The notes: generated by a model from the sequence alone, not told the origin. A stretch of DNA of 42,261 bases from Polyangiaceae bacterium (GCA_020846005.1 JADLEQ010000051.1:1-42261); one strand, 5' to 3'; shown: positions 18,643-27,133, counted from the stretch's first letter. Made by a program: numbers and translations.

Positions 18643-18717
18643 CCCGCGCGGCGCGCGGGCACCGTCCCTGACCCGCGCGGCGCGCGGGCACCTTCCTTGA
18701 CCCGCGCGGCGCGCGGG
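18643..18717. repeat. Three 29-bp tandem units, each with a 17-bp palindrome
   Basis: CCCGCGCGGCGCGCGGG occurs at 18643-18659, 18672-18688 and 18701-18717, spaced exactly 29 bp. Each copy is an 8-bp inverted repeat around one base. The 12-bp spacers (CACCGTCCCTGA, CACCTTCCTTGA) differ at two positions. The array fills the space between the tRNA-Ala gene and the kinase start at 18759. It could be stacked terminators for the tRNA, operator sites for the kinase or a dispersed palindromic element. Confidence 0.85.
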
Positions 18718-18758
18718 CCGTACGCTGCTTTCGCACCCGCGTGCGGGTGAAGCTCACC

Positions 18759-20165
18759 ATGGCGCAGCAGCAGCGATACCGGGTCATCGAGCGCATCGCG
18801 TCCGGCGGGATGGCCGAGGTCTTCCGCGCCGAGAGCGCCGGCCTCGAGGGGTTCAAGAAGACGGTCGCGATCAAGCGCGTCCTGCCGCACCTCTCGGAGA
18901 AGAAGCAGTTCATCGGGATGTTCCTGGACGAGGCGCGGCTCTGCTCGCACCTCTCGCACTCCAACTGCGTCCAGGTGTTCGACGTCGGTGTCGGCGACAA
19001 CACGTACTTCATCGTGATGGAGTACGTCGACGGCGCCGATCTGAAGAGCGTCATCGAGTTCTGCCGCAAGCGCAGCTCCACGGTGCCGATCGAGGAGGCC
19101 ATCCTCATCTGCGTGCGGATCTGCGAGGGCCTCGCCTACGCGCACGAGCTGAAGGACCAGAAGGGCCGCGACCTGCACATCGTGCACCGGGACATGTCGC
19201 CGCCGAACGTCCTCATCACGCGCTTCGGCGAGGTGAAGATCGTGGACTTCGGGCTGGCGAAGGCGAACAGCCAGCTCGAGAAGAGCGACCCGGGCGTCAT
19301 CAAGGGCAAGTTCAGCTACCTCTCGCCCGAGGCGGCGCTCGGCCAGGAGATCGACGCCCGCACCGACATCTTCGCGGTCGGCATCATCCTGTGGGAGATG
19401 CTGGCGGGCCGCCGCCTCTTCATGGGGGAGACGGATCTCGACACCGTTCGGCAAGTCCAGGCCGCGCGCGTGCCGAGCGTGCGTCAGTTCAACCCGGACG
19501 TGACGGACGAGCTCGAGGGCGTCCTGATGCGGGGCCTCGCGGGCGATCCGGCCAAGCGGTACCGCACGGCGCGCGACTTCGGGCGCGATCTAAACAACGT
19601 CCTCTTCAACGCCGGGCGCCCGGTGTCGTCCTTCGACATCGCGAAGCTCGTCAACGCCGCGATGGCGGAGCGCGCCGCGAAGAAGGCGACGGAGCCGGAC
19701 AAGGCGTCGATCATCGGCTCGCTCATCGACGAGGCGCTCTTCCAGTTCAGCTCGCTCGGCGACGACGACGACTCCACCTCGGTCGCCGCGCCCGCCCCCG
19801 CGCCGGCCCTCGGCGACGGCAAGTTCGAGAATGTGCAGGACTGGGGCTTCGATCTCGAGCCCGGGGCGGGCGGGGGCGGCGTCGACCGCAGCCCGAGCGA
19901 CAAGTTCGAGGTCGGGAACCTGGCGGCGCTCGAGGACGACGAGCCCGCGGCCCCTTCGTCGGCCTCTCGCGCGCCAGCGCCGCAGCGCGCCCCCTCACCT
20001 GCGCCCGCCGCGCCCGCCGCGCCCCGAGCGGCCGCGCCCACGCCCGAGGCGAGCGCCGCACCCGCGCCCTCCGGCGCCGGCAACGGAGCGCTGATCGCGA
20101 TCCTGGTCGTGGTCGTCCTCGCGGGTGGCGCCGCGGGCGCGTACTTCGGCGGCCTCTTCCCCTGA
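18759..20165 (+). CDS. Hanks-type Ser/Thr protein kinase with C-terminal membrane anchor
   Basis: A protein of 468 residues. The kinase domain (about 7-285) has the Gly-rich loop IASGGMAEVF, VAIK (Lys 39), Glu 58 in FLDEAR, HRD 143-145 with Asn 150, DFG 163-165 and the KGKFSYLSPE activation segment. The catalytic-loop Lys of HRDLKPxN is Ser here (HRDMSPPN), as often seen in myxobacterial kinases, so activity is still expected. After the domain come an acidic stretch, a Pro/Ala linker and a terminal transmembrane helix (about 446-463) with almost nothing beyond it, so the whole protein faces the cytoplasm, tail-anchored. ATG 18759 is preferred over GTG 18741. The nucleoside transporter gene begins 24 bp downstream. 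Confidence 0.92.
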   Translation: MAQQQRYRVIERIASGGMAEVFRAESAGLEGFKKTVAIKRVLPHLSEKKQFIGMFLDEARLCSHLSHSNCVQVFDVGVGDNTYFIVMEYVDGADLKSVIEFCRKRSSTVPIEEAILICVRICEGLAYAHELKDQKGRDLHIVHRDMSPPNVLITRFGEVKIVDFGLAKANSQLEKSDPGVIKGKFSYLSPEAALGQEIDARTDIFAVGIILWEMLAGRRLFMGETDLDTVRQVQAARVPSVRQFNPDVTDELEGVLMRGLAGDPAKRYRTARDFGRDLNNVLFNAGRPVSSFDIAKLVNAAMAERAAKKATEPDKASIIGSLIDEALFQFSSLGDDDDSTSVAAPAPAPALGDGKFENVQDWGFDLEPGAGGGGVDRSPSDKFEVGNLAALEDDEPAAPSSASRAPAPQRAPSPAPAAPAAPRAAAPTPEASAAPAPSGAGNGALIAILVVVVLAGGAAGAYFGGLFP

Positions 20166-20189
20166 TGTCACGCCGAGCGCGCAGCGGCG

Positions 20190-21437
20190 ATGCGTGAGCG
20201 GCTGCTGAGCGGGGTCGGCGTGCTGGCGATGCTGGGCGTCGCGTGGGCGCTCGCCCCGGCAGGCCTGCGCCGACGCGCCGACCGCCGGACGGTCGGCTGG
20301 GGCATGGCCGTGCTGTTCGGCTTCGCGCTGCTCGTCCTGCGGACGCCCGCCGCCGGTGTGTTCGGCGCGGCGTCGCGGGGTGTCGACGCGCTGCTCGACT
20401 TCACGCGCGAGGGCTCCCGCTTCGTGTTCGGGCGGCTGGCCACCGACACCTCGACGTTCGGCTTCGTGCTGGCGTTCCAGGTGCTGCCGACGATCGTGTT
20501 CTTCTCGGCGCTGACCAGCGTGCTCTACCACACCGGGGTCCTGCCGTTCGTCATCGACCGGATGGCGCGCGCCCTGGCGAGGACGCTGCGCGTGAGCGGC
20601 GCGGAGAGCTTCTCCACGGTGGCGGACATCTTCGTCGGGCAGACGGAGGCGCCGCTCGCCGTGCGCCCCTACCTGCCGGCGATGACGCTGTCGGAGCTGC
20701 ACGCGTGCATGGTCGCCGGGTTCGCTACCACCGCGGGCGGCGTGCTCGCCGCGTACGTCGCCATGCTCCGGGATCACGTGCCCGGCGTCGCGGGGCACCT
20801 CATCGCGTGCAGCGTGATGTCGGCGCCCGCGTCGCTCGTGATCGCGAAGCTGATGCTCCCCGAGACGGAGGTGGCGCCGACGGCGGGCGGCGCGCGCGTC
20901 TCCGTCGAGCGCTCCCACGCGAACCTGCTCGACGCGATCGCGTCGGGGACGACCGAGGGCGTGAAGCTCGCCGTCAACGTGGGCGCCATGCTGATCGTGT
21001 TCCTCGCCCTGACGGCGCTGGTCGACGCCGGGCTCGGCGCGCTCGGCCGCGCCGTCGGCGTCGAGCTCGGCCTGTCGCGCGTCTTCGCGTGGGTGTTCTG
21101 GCCGCTCGCCGCGGTGATGGGCGTGCCGGCCGAGGACGTGCCGAAGCTGGCCTCGCTGCTCGGGCAGAAGACGGTCCTGAACGAGTTCGTCGCCTACACG
21201 ACGATGAGCCAGGAGCTCGCGCGCGATCCCGGCTGGCTCACCGAGCGCGGGCGCCTGGTCGCCTCGTACGCCCTCTGCGGGTTCGCCAACTTCGGGAGCA
21301 TCGGCATCCAGATCGGCGGGTACTCCGCGCTCGCGCCGGAGCGCAGGGGCGACGTGTCGCGCCTCGCGCTCCGCGCGATGGCGGGCGGCCTGCTGACGAC
21401 GTGCCTGGTCGCCTGCGTCGCCGGGCTCGTGCTCTGA
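20190..21437 (+). CDS. Concentrative nucleoside transporter (CNT/NupC family)
   Basis: A protein of 415 residues with about 9-10 hydrophobic segments. CNT signatures are clear: FVGQTEAPLAVRPYL, where the Gln-Thr-Glu contacts the nucleoside in structures of the family, SAPASLVIAKLMLPETE, and GQKTVLNEFVAY, followed by a C-terminal GFANFGSIGIQIGGYSAL. Such carriers import nucleosides with Na+ or H+. Length is typical for bacterial CNT. Start at ATG 20190, 24 bp after the kinase stop, so the two may share a transcript. It converges on the DUF2505-like gene with a 25-bp gap. Confidence 0.93.
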   Translation: MRERLLSGVGVLAMLGVAWALAPAGLRRRADRRTVGWGMAVLFGFALLVLRTPAAGVFGAASRGVDALLDFTREGSRFVFGRLATDTSTFGFVLAFQVLPTIVFFSALTSVLYHTGVLPFVIDRMARALARTLRVSGAESFSTVADIFVGQTEAPLAVRPYLPAMTLSELHACMVAGFATTAGGVLAAYVAMLRDHVPGVAGHLIACSVMSAPASLVIAKLMLPETEVAPTAGGARVSVERSHANLLDAIASGTTEGVKLAVNVGAMLIVFLALTALVDAGLGALGRAVGVELGLSRVFAWVFWPLAAVMGVPAEDVPKLASLLGQKTVLNEFVAYTTMSQELARDPGWLTERGRLVASYALCGFANFGSIGIQIGGYSALAPERRGDVSRLALRAMAGGLLTTCLVACVAGLVL

Positions 21438-21462
21438 CGGCTCGCCCGGCCCCGGCCGCCGC

Positions 21463-21972
21463 CTAGAGCCCCTTCTCTTTCACGTAGGCGTTGGTGAACT
21501 GCGCCGCCTTCGAGTAGCTGGTCTGGAGATCGTCGATCACGCGCTTCTCGAGCAGGCCGCCCACGCCGAAGACGCGCGACTCCACCCGACACTCGAAGAC
21601 GCGCTTGCACCGGCGCTCGCCGAGCGGCTCGGTCCACATCGTCCCCTCGATGGTCGTCTTGTCGGCGAGCTTGTTCGGGGTGATCCGAGTGCGAAACTTC
21701 TTCGTCCGCTTGTCGAAGACGCCGTCGTCCCGATACCCGAGGTTGTCGCCGATGAGTTTCTTCAGCGCGCCGGGCATGTCGCCGAGCTTGGGCGTCACCT
21801 CGACGGTGCGGCGGAGCTCGGCGTCCGTCTCCGTCTGGCTCACGACGTTGAAGCTCGGGAACTCGAGCGCGTCGCGGAAGAGGCGGCGGTTGTACTCCTC
21901 GGAGAAGAAGATCTCGCGCCAGAACACCTCCTGGTCGCACTCGTAGACATGCTCGATCCGGATGTCGGCCAT
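21463..21972 (-). CDS. DUF2505 (SRPBCC/START-like) protein
   Basis: A protein of 169 residues, no signal or membrane segment. The N-terminal IRIEHVYECDQEVFWREIFF, the central TVEVTPKLGDMPGALKKLIG and the C-terminal FECRVESRVFGVGGLLEK fit the DUF2505 family, which is related to the START/SRPBCC lipid- or hydrophobic-ligand-binding fold (recalled family assignment). Start ATG 21972 is preceded by GGGAG at a 6-nt spacing. It is divergent from ccmB across 190 bp in which I see no further gene. Confidence 0.8.
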   Translation of the reverse strand: MADIRIEHVYECDQEVFWREIFFSEEYNRRLFRDALEFPSFNVVSQTETDAELRRTVEVTPKLGDMPGALKKLIGDNLGYRDDGVFDKRTKKFRTRITPNKLADKTTIEGTMWTEPLGERRCKRVFECRVESRVFGVGGLLEKRVIDDLQTSYSKAAQFTNAYVKEKGL

Positions 21973-22162
21973 GGGCGCTCCCTAGCCCGAACCGCGCTCG
22001 GCGGCACGCGCTCGGCGCGGGCGCCCACCCCGCGGGGAGCCACGGGGACCGCCGATCTCGCGGCGGGGCGCGCCTCGGATCACCGCTCGGCGCACCGGCC
22101 GCGCAGGGCGGCGCGGGCACCGCCGCGACCGCCCGCGCCGGGGCGCGAGTAGAGTCGGGCGC

Positions 22163-22873
22163 GTGACCGCCGCCGATCGAGCCGCCGTGCGCCGGCCCCC
22201 CTGGTGGGCCCAGGCGTGGCTCGTCGCGCGCAAGGATCTCCTGATCGAGCTCCGCACCGGAGAGGCGCTCGCGACCTCGATCTTCTTCGCGGTGCTGGTC
22301 GTGATCCTGGCCTCGCTCTCGTTCCATGGGGGGCCGGCGGCGGGGCGGGTCGTGGCCGCGGGCGCCATCTGGTTGAGCGTCGCGTTCGCGAGCGTGCTCG
22401 CGCTCGGCCGCATCTGGCAGCGTGAGCGCGAGGACGGCGCGCTGGACGGCCTGCTCGTCACCCCGCTGGCGCGCTCGGCGCTCTTCGCCGGCAAGGTCCT
22501 CGGCCTGGTGGGCTTCCTCCTGAGCGTGGAGCTGGTCGTGATCCCGATCGCTGCGCTGCTGTTCGCGATCGATCTGCTGGAGGTGATCGCCCCGCTCGCG
22601 CTGGTGGCGCTCCTGGCGACACCGGGCATCGCCGCGAGCGGCACGCTGTTCGGCGCGATGACGGTCCGCACCAGCGCCCGGGACTTGGTGCTCGCGGTGG
22701 TGCTGCTGCCGCTCCTCGCGCCCGCGCTCCTCGCGGCCGTCGTCGCCACCCGTGAGCTCTTCGGGGGGGCGCCGCTCGTGGACGTCGCCGACTACCTCCG
22801 CATCTTGGTGGCGTTCGACGTGATCTTCCTGGCCGGCGGCGCCAGCCTGTTCGGGACGCTCGTCGAGGGGTAG
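22163..22873 (+). CDS. ccmB: Heme exporter membrane subunit CcmB
   Basis: A protein of 236 residues from GTG 22163. It has six hydrophobic segments and the CcmB layout: an N-terminal ARKDLLIELRTGEALATSIFF, then IWQREREDGALDGLLVTP on the cytoplasmic side, and a central LATPGIAASGTLFGAM. CcmB pairs with the ATPase CcmA to drive CcmE haem delivery in system I cytochrome c maturation. No ccmA, ccmC or ccmE is next to it, which is unusual because these genes normally cluster; the rest of the system must be elsewhere, or the protein has another ABC partner. It converges on the oxidoreductase gene. Confidence 0.85.
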   Translation: MTAADRAAVRRPPWWAQAWLVARKDLLIELRTGEALATSIFFAVLVVILASLSFHGGPAAGRVVAAGAIWLSVAFASVLALGRIWQREREDGALDGLLVTPLARSALFAGKVLGLVGFLLSVELVVIPIAALLFAIDLLEVIAPLALVALLATPGIAASGTLFGAMTVRTSARDLVLAVVLLPLLAPALLAAVVATRELFGGAPLVDVADYLRILVAFDVIFLAGGASLFGTLVEG

Positions 22874-22907
22874 GAGGGTCCATACGGGCCCGGCCTCCGC
22901 CCCGGCC

Positions 22908-24161
22908 CTACCCCCCGAGCGCAGCAGCCACCGCGCGGCCGACGCGCGCGCCATCGGCCGCCGAGTCCGTCGCCCCGGCGACGGCGCCCGCGATCCACAC
23001 CCACGGCGCGACGCGACCGTGGGCGTCCGCCTCGGGCGCGTAGCCGCGCTCGGGGGCGAAGCGGACCACCGCGCCCGCCTGCGCGGCGAGCTCGAAGCCG
23101 GGCGCGAGCGGCGCCTCCACGACCACCGCGTCGGCGTCCAGGCGCCGGGTCGCGCCGCCCGGGGCGCGCACGACGACCCCCGTCACCCGCGACAGCCCAC
23201 GCGCGGTCACGAGCTCCTCGGGCGCCAGGCGCGTCACCCGCGCGAGCCCGCCGAGCGCCGCCGCGAGCGCCCGGGCGAAGCGGCCGTCCCCGACGAGGAC
23301 GAGCCGCTCGCCCACGAGGACGCCGCCGCGGAGCAGCGCGAGCGCCGCGCGCGCGCTGAGCACCCCCGGCAGGTCATCGTTGCCGAAGGGGACGACGCCG
23401 TCATGGCCGCCGGGCGCGAGGACCACGGCGCGCGGGACGATCTCGGTCGCCCCGGCGGCCGAGGCGAGGAGCGCGACCGGCGCGTGGCCCCCGCGGCCGT
23501 CCCGGAACAACCCGACGACCGTCGTCGCGAGCGAGAGCTCGCCCGCGGCGAGGACCGCGCGCTCCGCCGCCGCCGGGTCGAGCAGCGCGAGCGACCCGCC
23601 CGCGACGAGCGCGTCGTCCGCGACGACCACCTCGCGGCCTCGGAGGGCCGACGCGGCCGCCAGCCCCGCCGCGCCGGCGCCGACGACGAGCACGTCGACG
23701 TCGCGACGACCGACGGCGCGCGCCGGGACCGCGCGCTCCGGCAAGCGTCCCAGCCCGGCGATGTGTCGGGCGACCTGCTGCACCAGCTTGCCGACACCGC
23801 GCGTGCCGGCGAAGAGCCGGTGGTGGTCGATCCCGCGAGGGAAGACGAAGTCGGTCGCGCGCAGGAGGTCGAGGCCGCCCGGCCCCGCCTTGTGCTGCGT
23901 CTCGACGACCTCGCCGCCGCGGGCGGGCGTCCGGCACGTCATCACGTTCGGGACGCCGTCCACGCGCGCGAGGCAGCCGTCGCACCCGCCTCGGAGGCAA
24001 CACGGGCCGCGCGGGCGATGGAGCTTCGCGCTGCGCGCGATCCCGACGCGGTCGGCCGCGACGAGCGCAGCCGCGATCGGCTCGCCCCGCTCGGCGAGGA
24101 CGCGCACGCCGTCGTGGCGGAGCTCGACCGGGTCCCGGAGCGGGTGCAGGCGGCGCGGCAC
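22908..24161 (-). CDS. 2Fe-2S/FAD oxidoreductase, sarcosine-oxidase-alpha or HcnAB-like
   Basis: A protein of 417 residues. The N-terminal 80 residues resemble a Fer2_4 2Fe-2S domain, with cysteines 55, 60, 63 and 76 in the spacing C-x4-C-x2-C-x12-C. A nucleotide-binding GAGAAG (161-166) begins an FAD/NAD(P)-type oxidoreductase region with a second strand-like VVLAPGGHDG and a late WIAGAVAGATDSAADG. This order is known from the alpha subunit of heterotetrameric sarcosine oxidase and from HcnA/HcnB and opine oxidases. The glycine-cleavage-T-like C-terminal domain of sarcosine oxidase alpha is absent, and no partner subunit gene is nearby. The start is GTG 24161; substrate unknown. Confidence 0.75.
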   Translation of the reverse strand: MPRRLHPLRDPVELRHDGVRVLAERGEPIAAALVAADRVGIARSAKLHRPRGPCCLRGGCDGCLARVDGVPNVMTCRTPARGGEVVETQHKAGPGGLDLLRATDFVFPRGIDHHRLFAGTRGVGKLVQQVARHIAGLGRLPERAVPARAVGRRDVDVLVVGAGAAGLAAASALRGREVVVADDALVAGGSLALLDPAAAERAVLAAGELSLATTVVGLFRDGRGGHAPVALLASAAGATEIVPRAVVLAPGGHDGVVPFGNDDLPGVLSARAALALLRGGVLVGERLVLVGDGRFARALAAALGGLARVTRLAPEELVTARGLSRVTGVVVRAPGGATRRLDADAVVVEAPLAPGFELAAQAGAVVRFAPERGYAPEADAHGRVAPWVWIAGAVAGATDSAADGARVGRAVAAALGG

Positions 24162-24296
24162 GCGGCGGGGAGCCTACACGCGCTGGGCGGCGGCGGGGCT
24201 GGCTCCCCGCGGCGAAGGGCGCTAGATTGCCGCCCAGGCCGAGGGGCCACGCCGAGCGCGAGCGGCCCCCTCCGTCTCCACGACGCCGGAGCGATC

Positions 24297-24998
24297 ATGA
24301 GCGAGATCTACGACTATCAGGGAACGCAGGCCGCCGACCGCGACTTCCTCGAGGAGCGCTCGCGCTTCCTCGTGCGGACGTACAACCACCTGTTCGGGGC
24401 GATCGTGGCGTTCGCCGCGATCGAGATCGCGCTCTTCACGACCGGGATCGCGCAGGTGCTCGCGCGGGCGCTCCTCGGCACGAGCTGGCTCCTGGTCATC
24501 GGGGGCTTCGTCCTGGTGAGCTGGCTGGCGAGCCGCGTGGCCCACCAGGCTGAGTCGAAGGTCGCGCAGTACGCGGCGCTCGGCGGGTTCGTGGTGGCCG
24601 AGGCCATCCTGTTCGTGCCGCTGCTCGCGGTGGCGAACCACTTCGCGCCGGGCGCGATCTCGAGCGCGGGGCTCGTCACAATCCTCGGGTTCGCGGCGCT
24701 CACAGGGCTCGTGCTCTGGTCGCGGCGCGACTTCTCCTTCCTCGGCGCGCTGCTCAAGTGGGGCGGCGTGATGGCGCTCGTCGCCATCGTGGCGGCGGTG
24801 ATCTTCGGCTTCCAGCTCGGGACGCTCTTCAGCGTCGCGATGGTCGGCTTCGCCGGCGCAGCCATCCTCTACGACACCTCGAGCGTCCTCCACCACTACC
24901 CGGAGGATCGCTACGTCGCGGCCGCGCTCGAGCTGTTCGCGTCCGTCGCGCTGCTCTTCTGGTACGTGCTGCGCATCTTCGTCGCGTCGCGGGACTGA
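24297..24998 (+). CDS. Bax inhibitor-1/YccA-family membrane protein
   Basis: A protein of 233 residues with seven hydrophobic segments after a short acidic N-terminus (MSEIYDYQ). The pattern of RTYNHLFGAIVAFAAIEI, then the late VGFAGAAILYDTSSVLHHY and a C-terminal LELFASVALLFWYVLRIF matches the BI-1/YbhL/YccA family, which includes Ca2+-leak channels and FtsH-interacting proteins. The ATG at 24297 has GGAG about 5 nt upstream; longer upstream reading is just antisense of the oxidoreductase gene. It is divergent from that gene across 135 bp. Confidence 0.88.
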   Translation: MSEIYDYQGTQAADRDFLEERSRFLVRTYNHLFGAIVAFAAIEIALFTTGIAQVLARALLGTSWLLVIGGFVLVSWLASRVAHQAESKVAQYAALGGFVVAEAILFVPLLAVANHFAPGAISSAGLVTILGFAALTGLVLWSRRDFSFLGALLKWGGVMALVAIVAAVIFGFQLGTLFSVAMVGFAGAAILYDTSSVLHHYPEDRYVAAALELFASVALLFWYVLRIFVASRD

Positions 24999-25132
24999 GT
25001 CAGCGCGCCGCGCTCGCGGCAGCCCGCTCACCCCGGGGGTCGCCAGCGACCTCCACGGCCGTCCTCGGGCCCGCGCGCGTGGGTATCGCCGGGGAGCTGC
25101 AGTCGGCGGAGGATCACCGGCCTACTCTCTCC

Positions 25133-25656
25133 TCACTCCCCGGCGCCGAGCGTGTCGCTACGCTGGCGGAAGCGAGACGCCCAGTACGTGCAGGACTGCG
25201 CGGCGCCCTCCAACCAGCGCTCGGTCTCGTCGAGGTCCGCGATCCCCGCGGTGGTCGTCCGCAGGCCCGGCTCTCGCGGCGGGTGGCCGGTCGCTGGCCC
25301 GCGCTCGTCCGGCTGGTCGGGCACGATCCCGCGCCGGCCGCCTGCCCGTCGGAAGCGATGCGGCTTCGTGGGCTCGTCGGGGATGGCGCTCGCGGCCCCC
25401 TCGAGGACAGCTTGGTGCCGGCCTCCGGTGCGATGGCAGCCGCCTGTCCGCGAGGCCCGCGGCACAAGGCCGAGCGCCGTCGCCCCCGCCAGTCGGCCGT
25501 CCTGCAGCCTCCCCCGCACGACGGGCCCCACCGGCAGCGCCCCGGGGCCCCGGTGATCCGCTCGAGGTGCTCACCGTCGGGGCAGACGCCGAGCAGCACT
25601 TCGGGCGACCCGTCGGGCAGCAGCCGGTTGCCCCCGGAGGGCAGGAGCCGCTTCAT
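25133..25656 (-). pseudogene. Frameshifted unknown gene between BI-1 gene and R-M pair
   Basis: The 782-bp stretch 24999-25780 has no intact convincing gene. Codon-position tallies by hand show coding signal on the minus strand in two frames. In 25561-25680 the frame starting MKRLLPSGG (ATG 25656) has A/T at only 3 of 40 third positions. In 25141-25260 the frame ending DETERWLEGAAQ...DTLGAGE has A/T at only 2 of 40. A single frameshift near 25540-25560, within CCCCGGGGCCCC-like runs, would join them into about 174 residues. The signal is weaker in 25261-25540. It may be a decayed gene or a sequencing error in a GC homopolymer. The coding bias also extends slightly upstream of the ATG, to about 25710. 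No family recognised; 24999-25132 and 25711-25780 hold nothing I can support. Confidence 0.45.
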
Positions 25657-25780
25657 CGCGCCGCCTCTGAAGTCGAGGACCTCGTCACCGCGGAGGGTCG
25701 CGCCCAGATTGGGAGTCGTTGAGAATGCACGCGCCGCGCGTCTCGGCGGGCGCCCGCGGGCGCCCGCCGCTGACCGGCGC

Positions 25781-26278
25781 TCAGGGCGCGGGGCGTGGGC
25801 CGGGGGCGAGCGGCTGCTTGTGCGCGACCAGCACGTCCCACCAACCGAAGGCCTGAGCGAGGGCGTGGTCGAGCTGCCAGGTGCCGACGTCGACTGGATC
25901 GTCACGGCGCCGCCGGCACGGCGCGAGGGACTCCTCCGGCAGGCAGTACACCGCGAAGGCGGAGCTCTGCAGCAGGTGGAGCACGCCGGGGGAGAAGCCC
26001 GAGCCCGCGTAGACGAGGAGCGCGGGCATGCGCATCTGCTCGAGATCCTGGAGCGCGTAGGGGATCTTCTCGTCGGCGGTGCCGCTGGAGTCCTGCCACT
26101 TGCACTCGATGGCCAGCGCCTGCGCCGTCGCCGGGAGGTGGACGAGCAAGTCGACGCGCCGCGCCTTGCCGATCATCGAGGTGCCGACGCTCACCTCGTC
26201 GTACACGACCACGCCGCGCCCGCCGTACTCGGCGAGGACGTACTCGGCCACGCGGCGCGGATACCGCGTGTGATTCAT
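25781..26278 (-). CDS. PD-(D/E)XK nuclease, probable type II restriction endonuclease
   Basis: A protein of 165 residues. The nuclease motif is visible as Asp 43 (RRVDLLVHL) and Glu 58-x-Lys 60 (ALAIECKWQ), with a preceding Glu 28 that may complete the metal site, and the continuation SSGTADEKIPYALQDL matches the SGTA(D/E)xK segment seen in small PD-(D/E)XK nucleases next to DNA methyltransferases. It starts at ATG 26278, 11 bp after the methyltransferase stop on the same strand, so the two are probably one operon. Small size suggests action as a dimer. Recognition site unknown. The assignment as the restriction half of a type II system is inferred from motif plus neighbour. Confidence 0.75.
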   Translation of the reverse strand: MNHTRYPRRVAEYVLAEYGGRGVVVYDEVSVGTSMIGKARRVDLLVHLPATAQALAIECKWQDSSGTADEKIPYALQDLEQMRMPALLVYAGSGFSPGVLHLLQSSAFAVYCLPEESLAPCRRRRDDPVDVGTWQLDHALAQAFGWWDVLVAHKQPLAPGPRPAP

Positions 26279-26289
26279 CGCCTCGCCGG

Positions 26290-27039
26290 TCACCTCGCGG
26301 CGGCCTCCTCCAGGCGCCGCGTGGCGAGCGCGACCGCGTCCGCGGAGAGGTCCGTCCCCGTGAACCGGCGGCCCGCGGCGAGCGCCGCCACCCCGACCGC
26401 GCCCGACCCGAAGAACGGATCGGCGACGAGCGCGCCGGGCGGGCTCGACTGCTCGACGAGCGTGCGCACGAGGGGGACGGGCTTCTCGGCGGGATACCCC
26501 CCGCGCACGGCGCGGACGCAGAGCACGTCCGGGATGGAGAGATCTCGCAGGCGCCGCTTGCCCTTCTCGAGGAAGAGGATGAGCTCGTGGCGGGACCGGT
26601 AGTGGTAGCCGAGCCCCAGGCGGCCCTTGTCCCAGACGAGCGCCTTCCAGAACTTGAACCCGGCCGCCTCGGCGGCGGGCTTCGCGGCGAAGAGCGTCTC
26701 CTGGTCCACGAACAGGTAGAGGTGGGCGTCGCGCGCGAGCACGCGGTACGCCTCGGCGAAGAGCTCGGGGAACCGCGCGTTCGGGAAGATGGAGAACCAC
26801 GCGTTGCTCGACGCCTTGCTCACCTTGAGGCGAGTCGTCGTCCCGATGGCGCGGTGCCGCTCGAGGGACTCGTAGGGAGGGTCCGTGATGAGGAGGTCGA
26901 CGCTCCGCGCCGGCAGCTCCCGCAGCCACTCCACGGCGTCGCGGCGCGAGAGGGCCCACGCGGGGGCGCCCGCGCCCTCGACCGCCCCGCCCCCGCTCAG
27001 GGCGGGAGCGCCGCCGCTCGAAGCCAGCGACTCGTGCAC
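26290..27039 (-). CDS. Beta-class site-specific DNA methyltransferase (type II)
   Basis: A protein of 249 residues. Motif IV DPPY (53-56) precedes motif I DPFFGSGAVG (207-216), with GGYPAEKPVPL as the motif X-like region between them. This order (IV first) defines the beta class of N4-cytosine/N6-adenine amino methyltransferases; DPPY leans towards N6-adenine, although N4 enzymes with other residues exist. Start is GTG 27039, the first in frame; the first 28 residues are low-complexity and a later start is possible. The PD-(D/E)XK nuclease gene follows directly. The pair is flanked by genes with no link to restriction and no integrase. Confidence 0.85.
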   Translation of the reverse strand: MHESLASSGGAPALSGGGAVEGAGAPAWALSRRDAVEWLRELPARSVDLLITDPPYESLERHRAIGTTTRLKVSKASSNAWFSIFPNARFPELFAEAYRVLARDAHLYLFVDQETLFAAKPAAEAAGFKFWKALVWDKGRLGLGYHYRSRHELILFLEKGKRRLRDLSIPDVLCVRAVRGGYPAEKPVPLVRTLVEQSSPPGALVADPFFGSGAVGVAALAAGRRFTGTDLSADAVALATRRLEEAAAR

Positions 27040-27133
27040 CCCGGCTGTCTACCACTGCACGCGCGCACAGTCATCCTACGCGCAGCGGCGCTCGGACAGC
27101 CCGCGACCGAGCGGCGGGCCCCTCGGGCCCCAC

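Noticed and set aside
25152-25556. A plus-strand gene in the gap between the BI-1-like gene and the R-M pair
   Set aside because: The composition (Arg/Ser/Pro-rich) is that of a shadow frame, whereas the minus-strand frames look more like protein.
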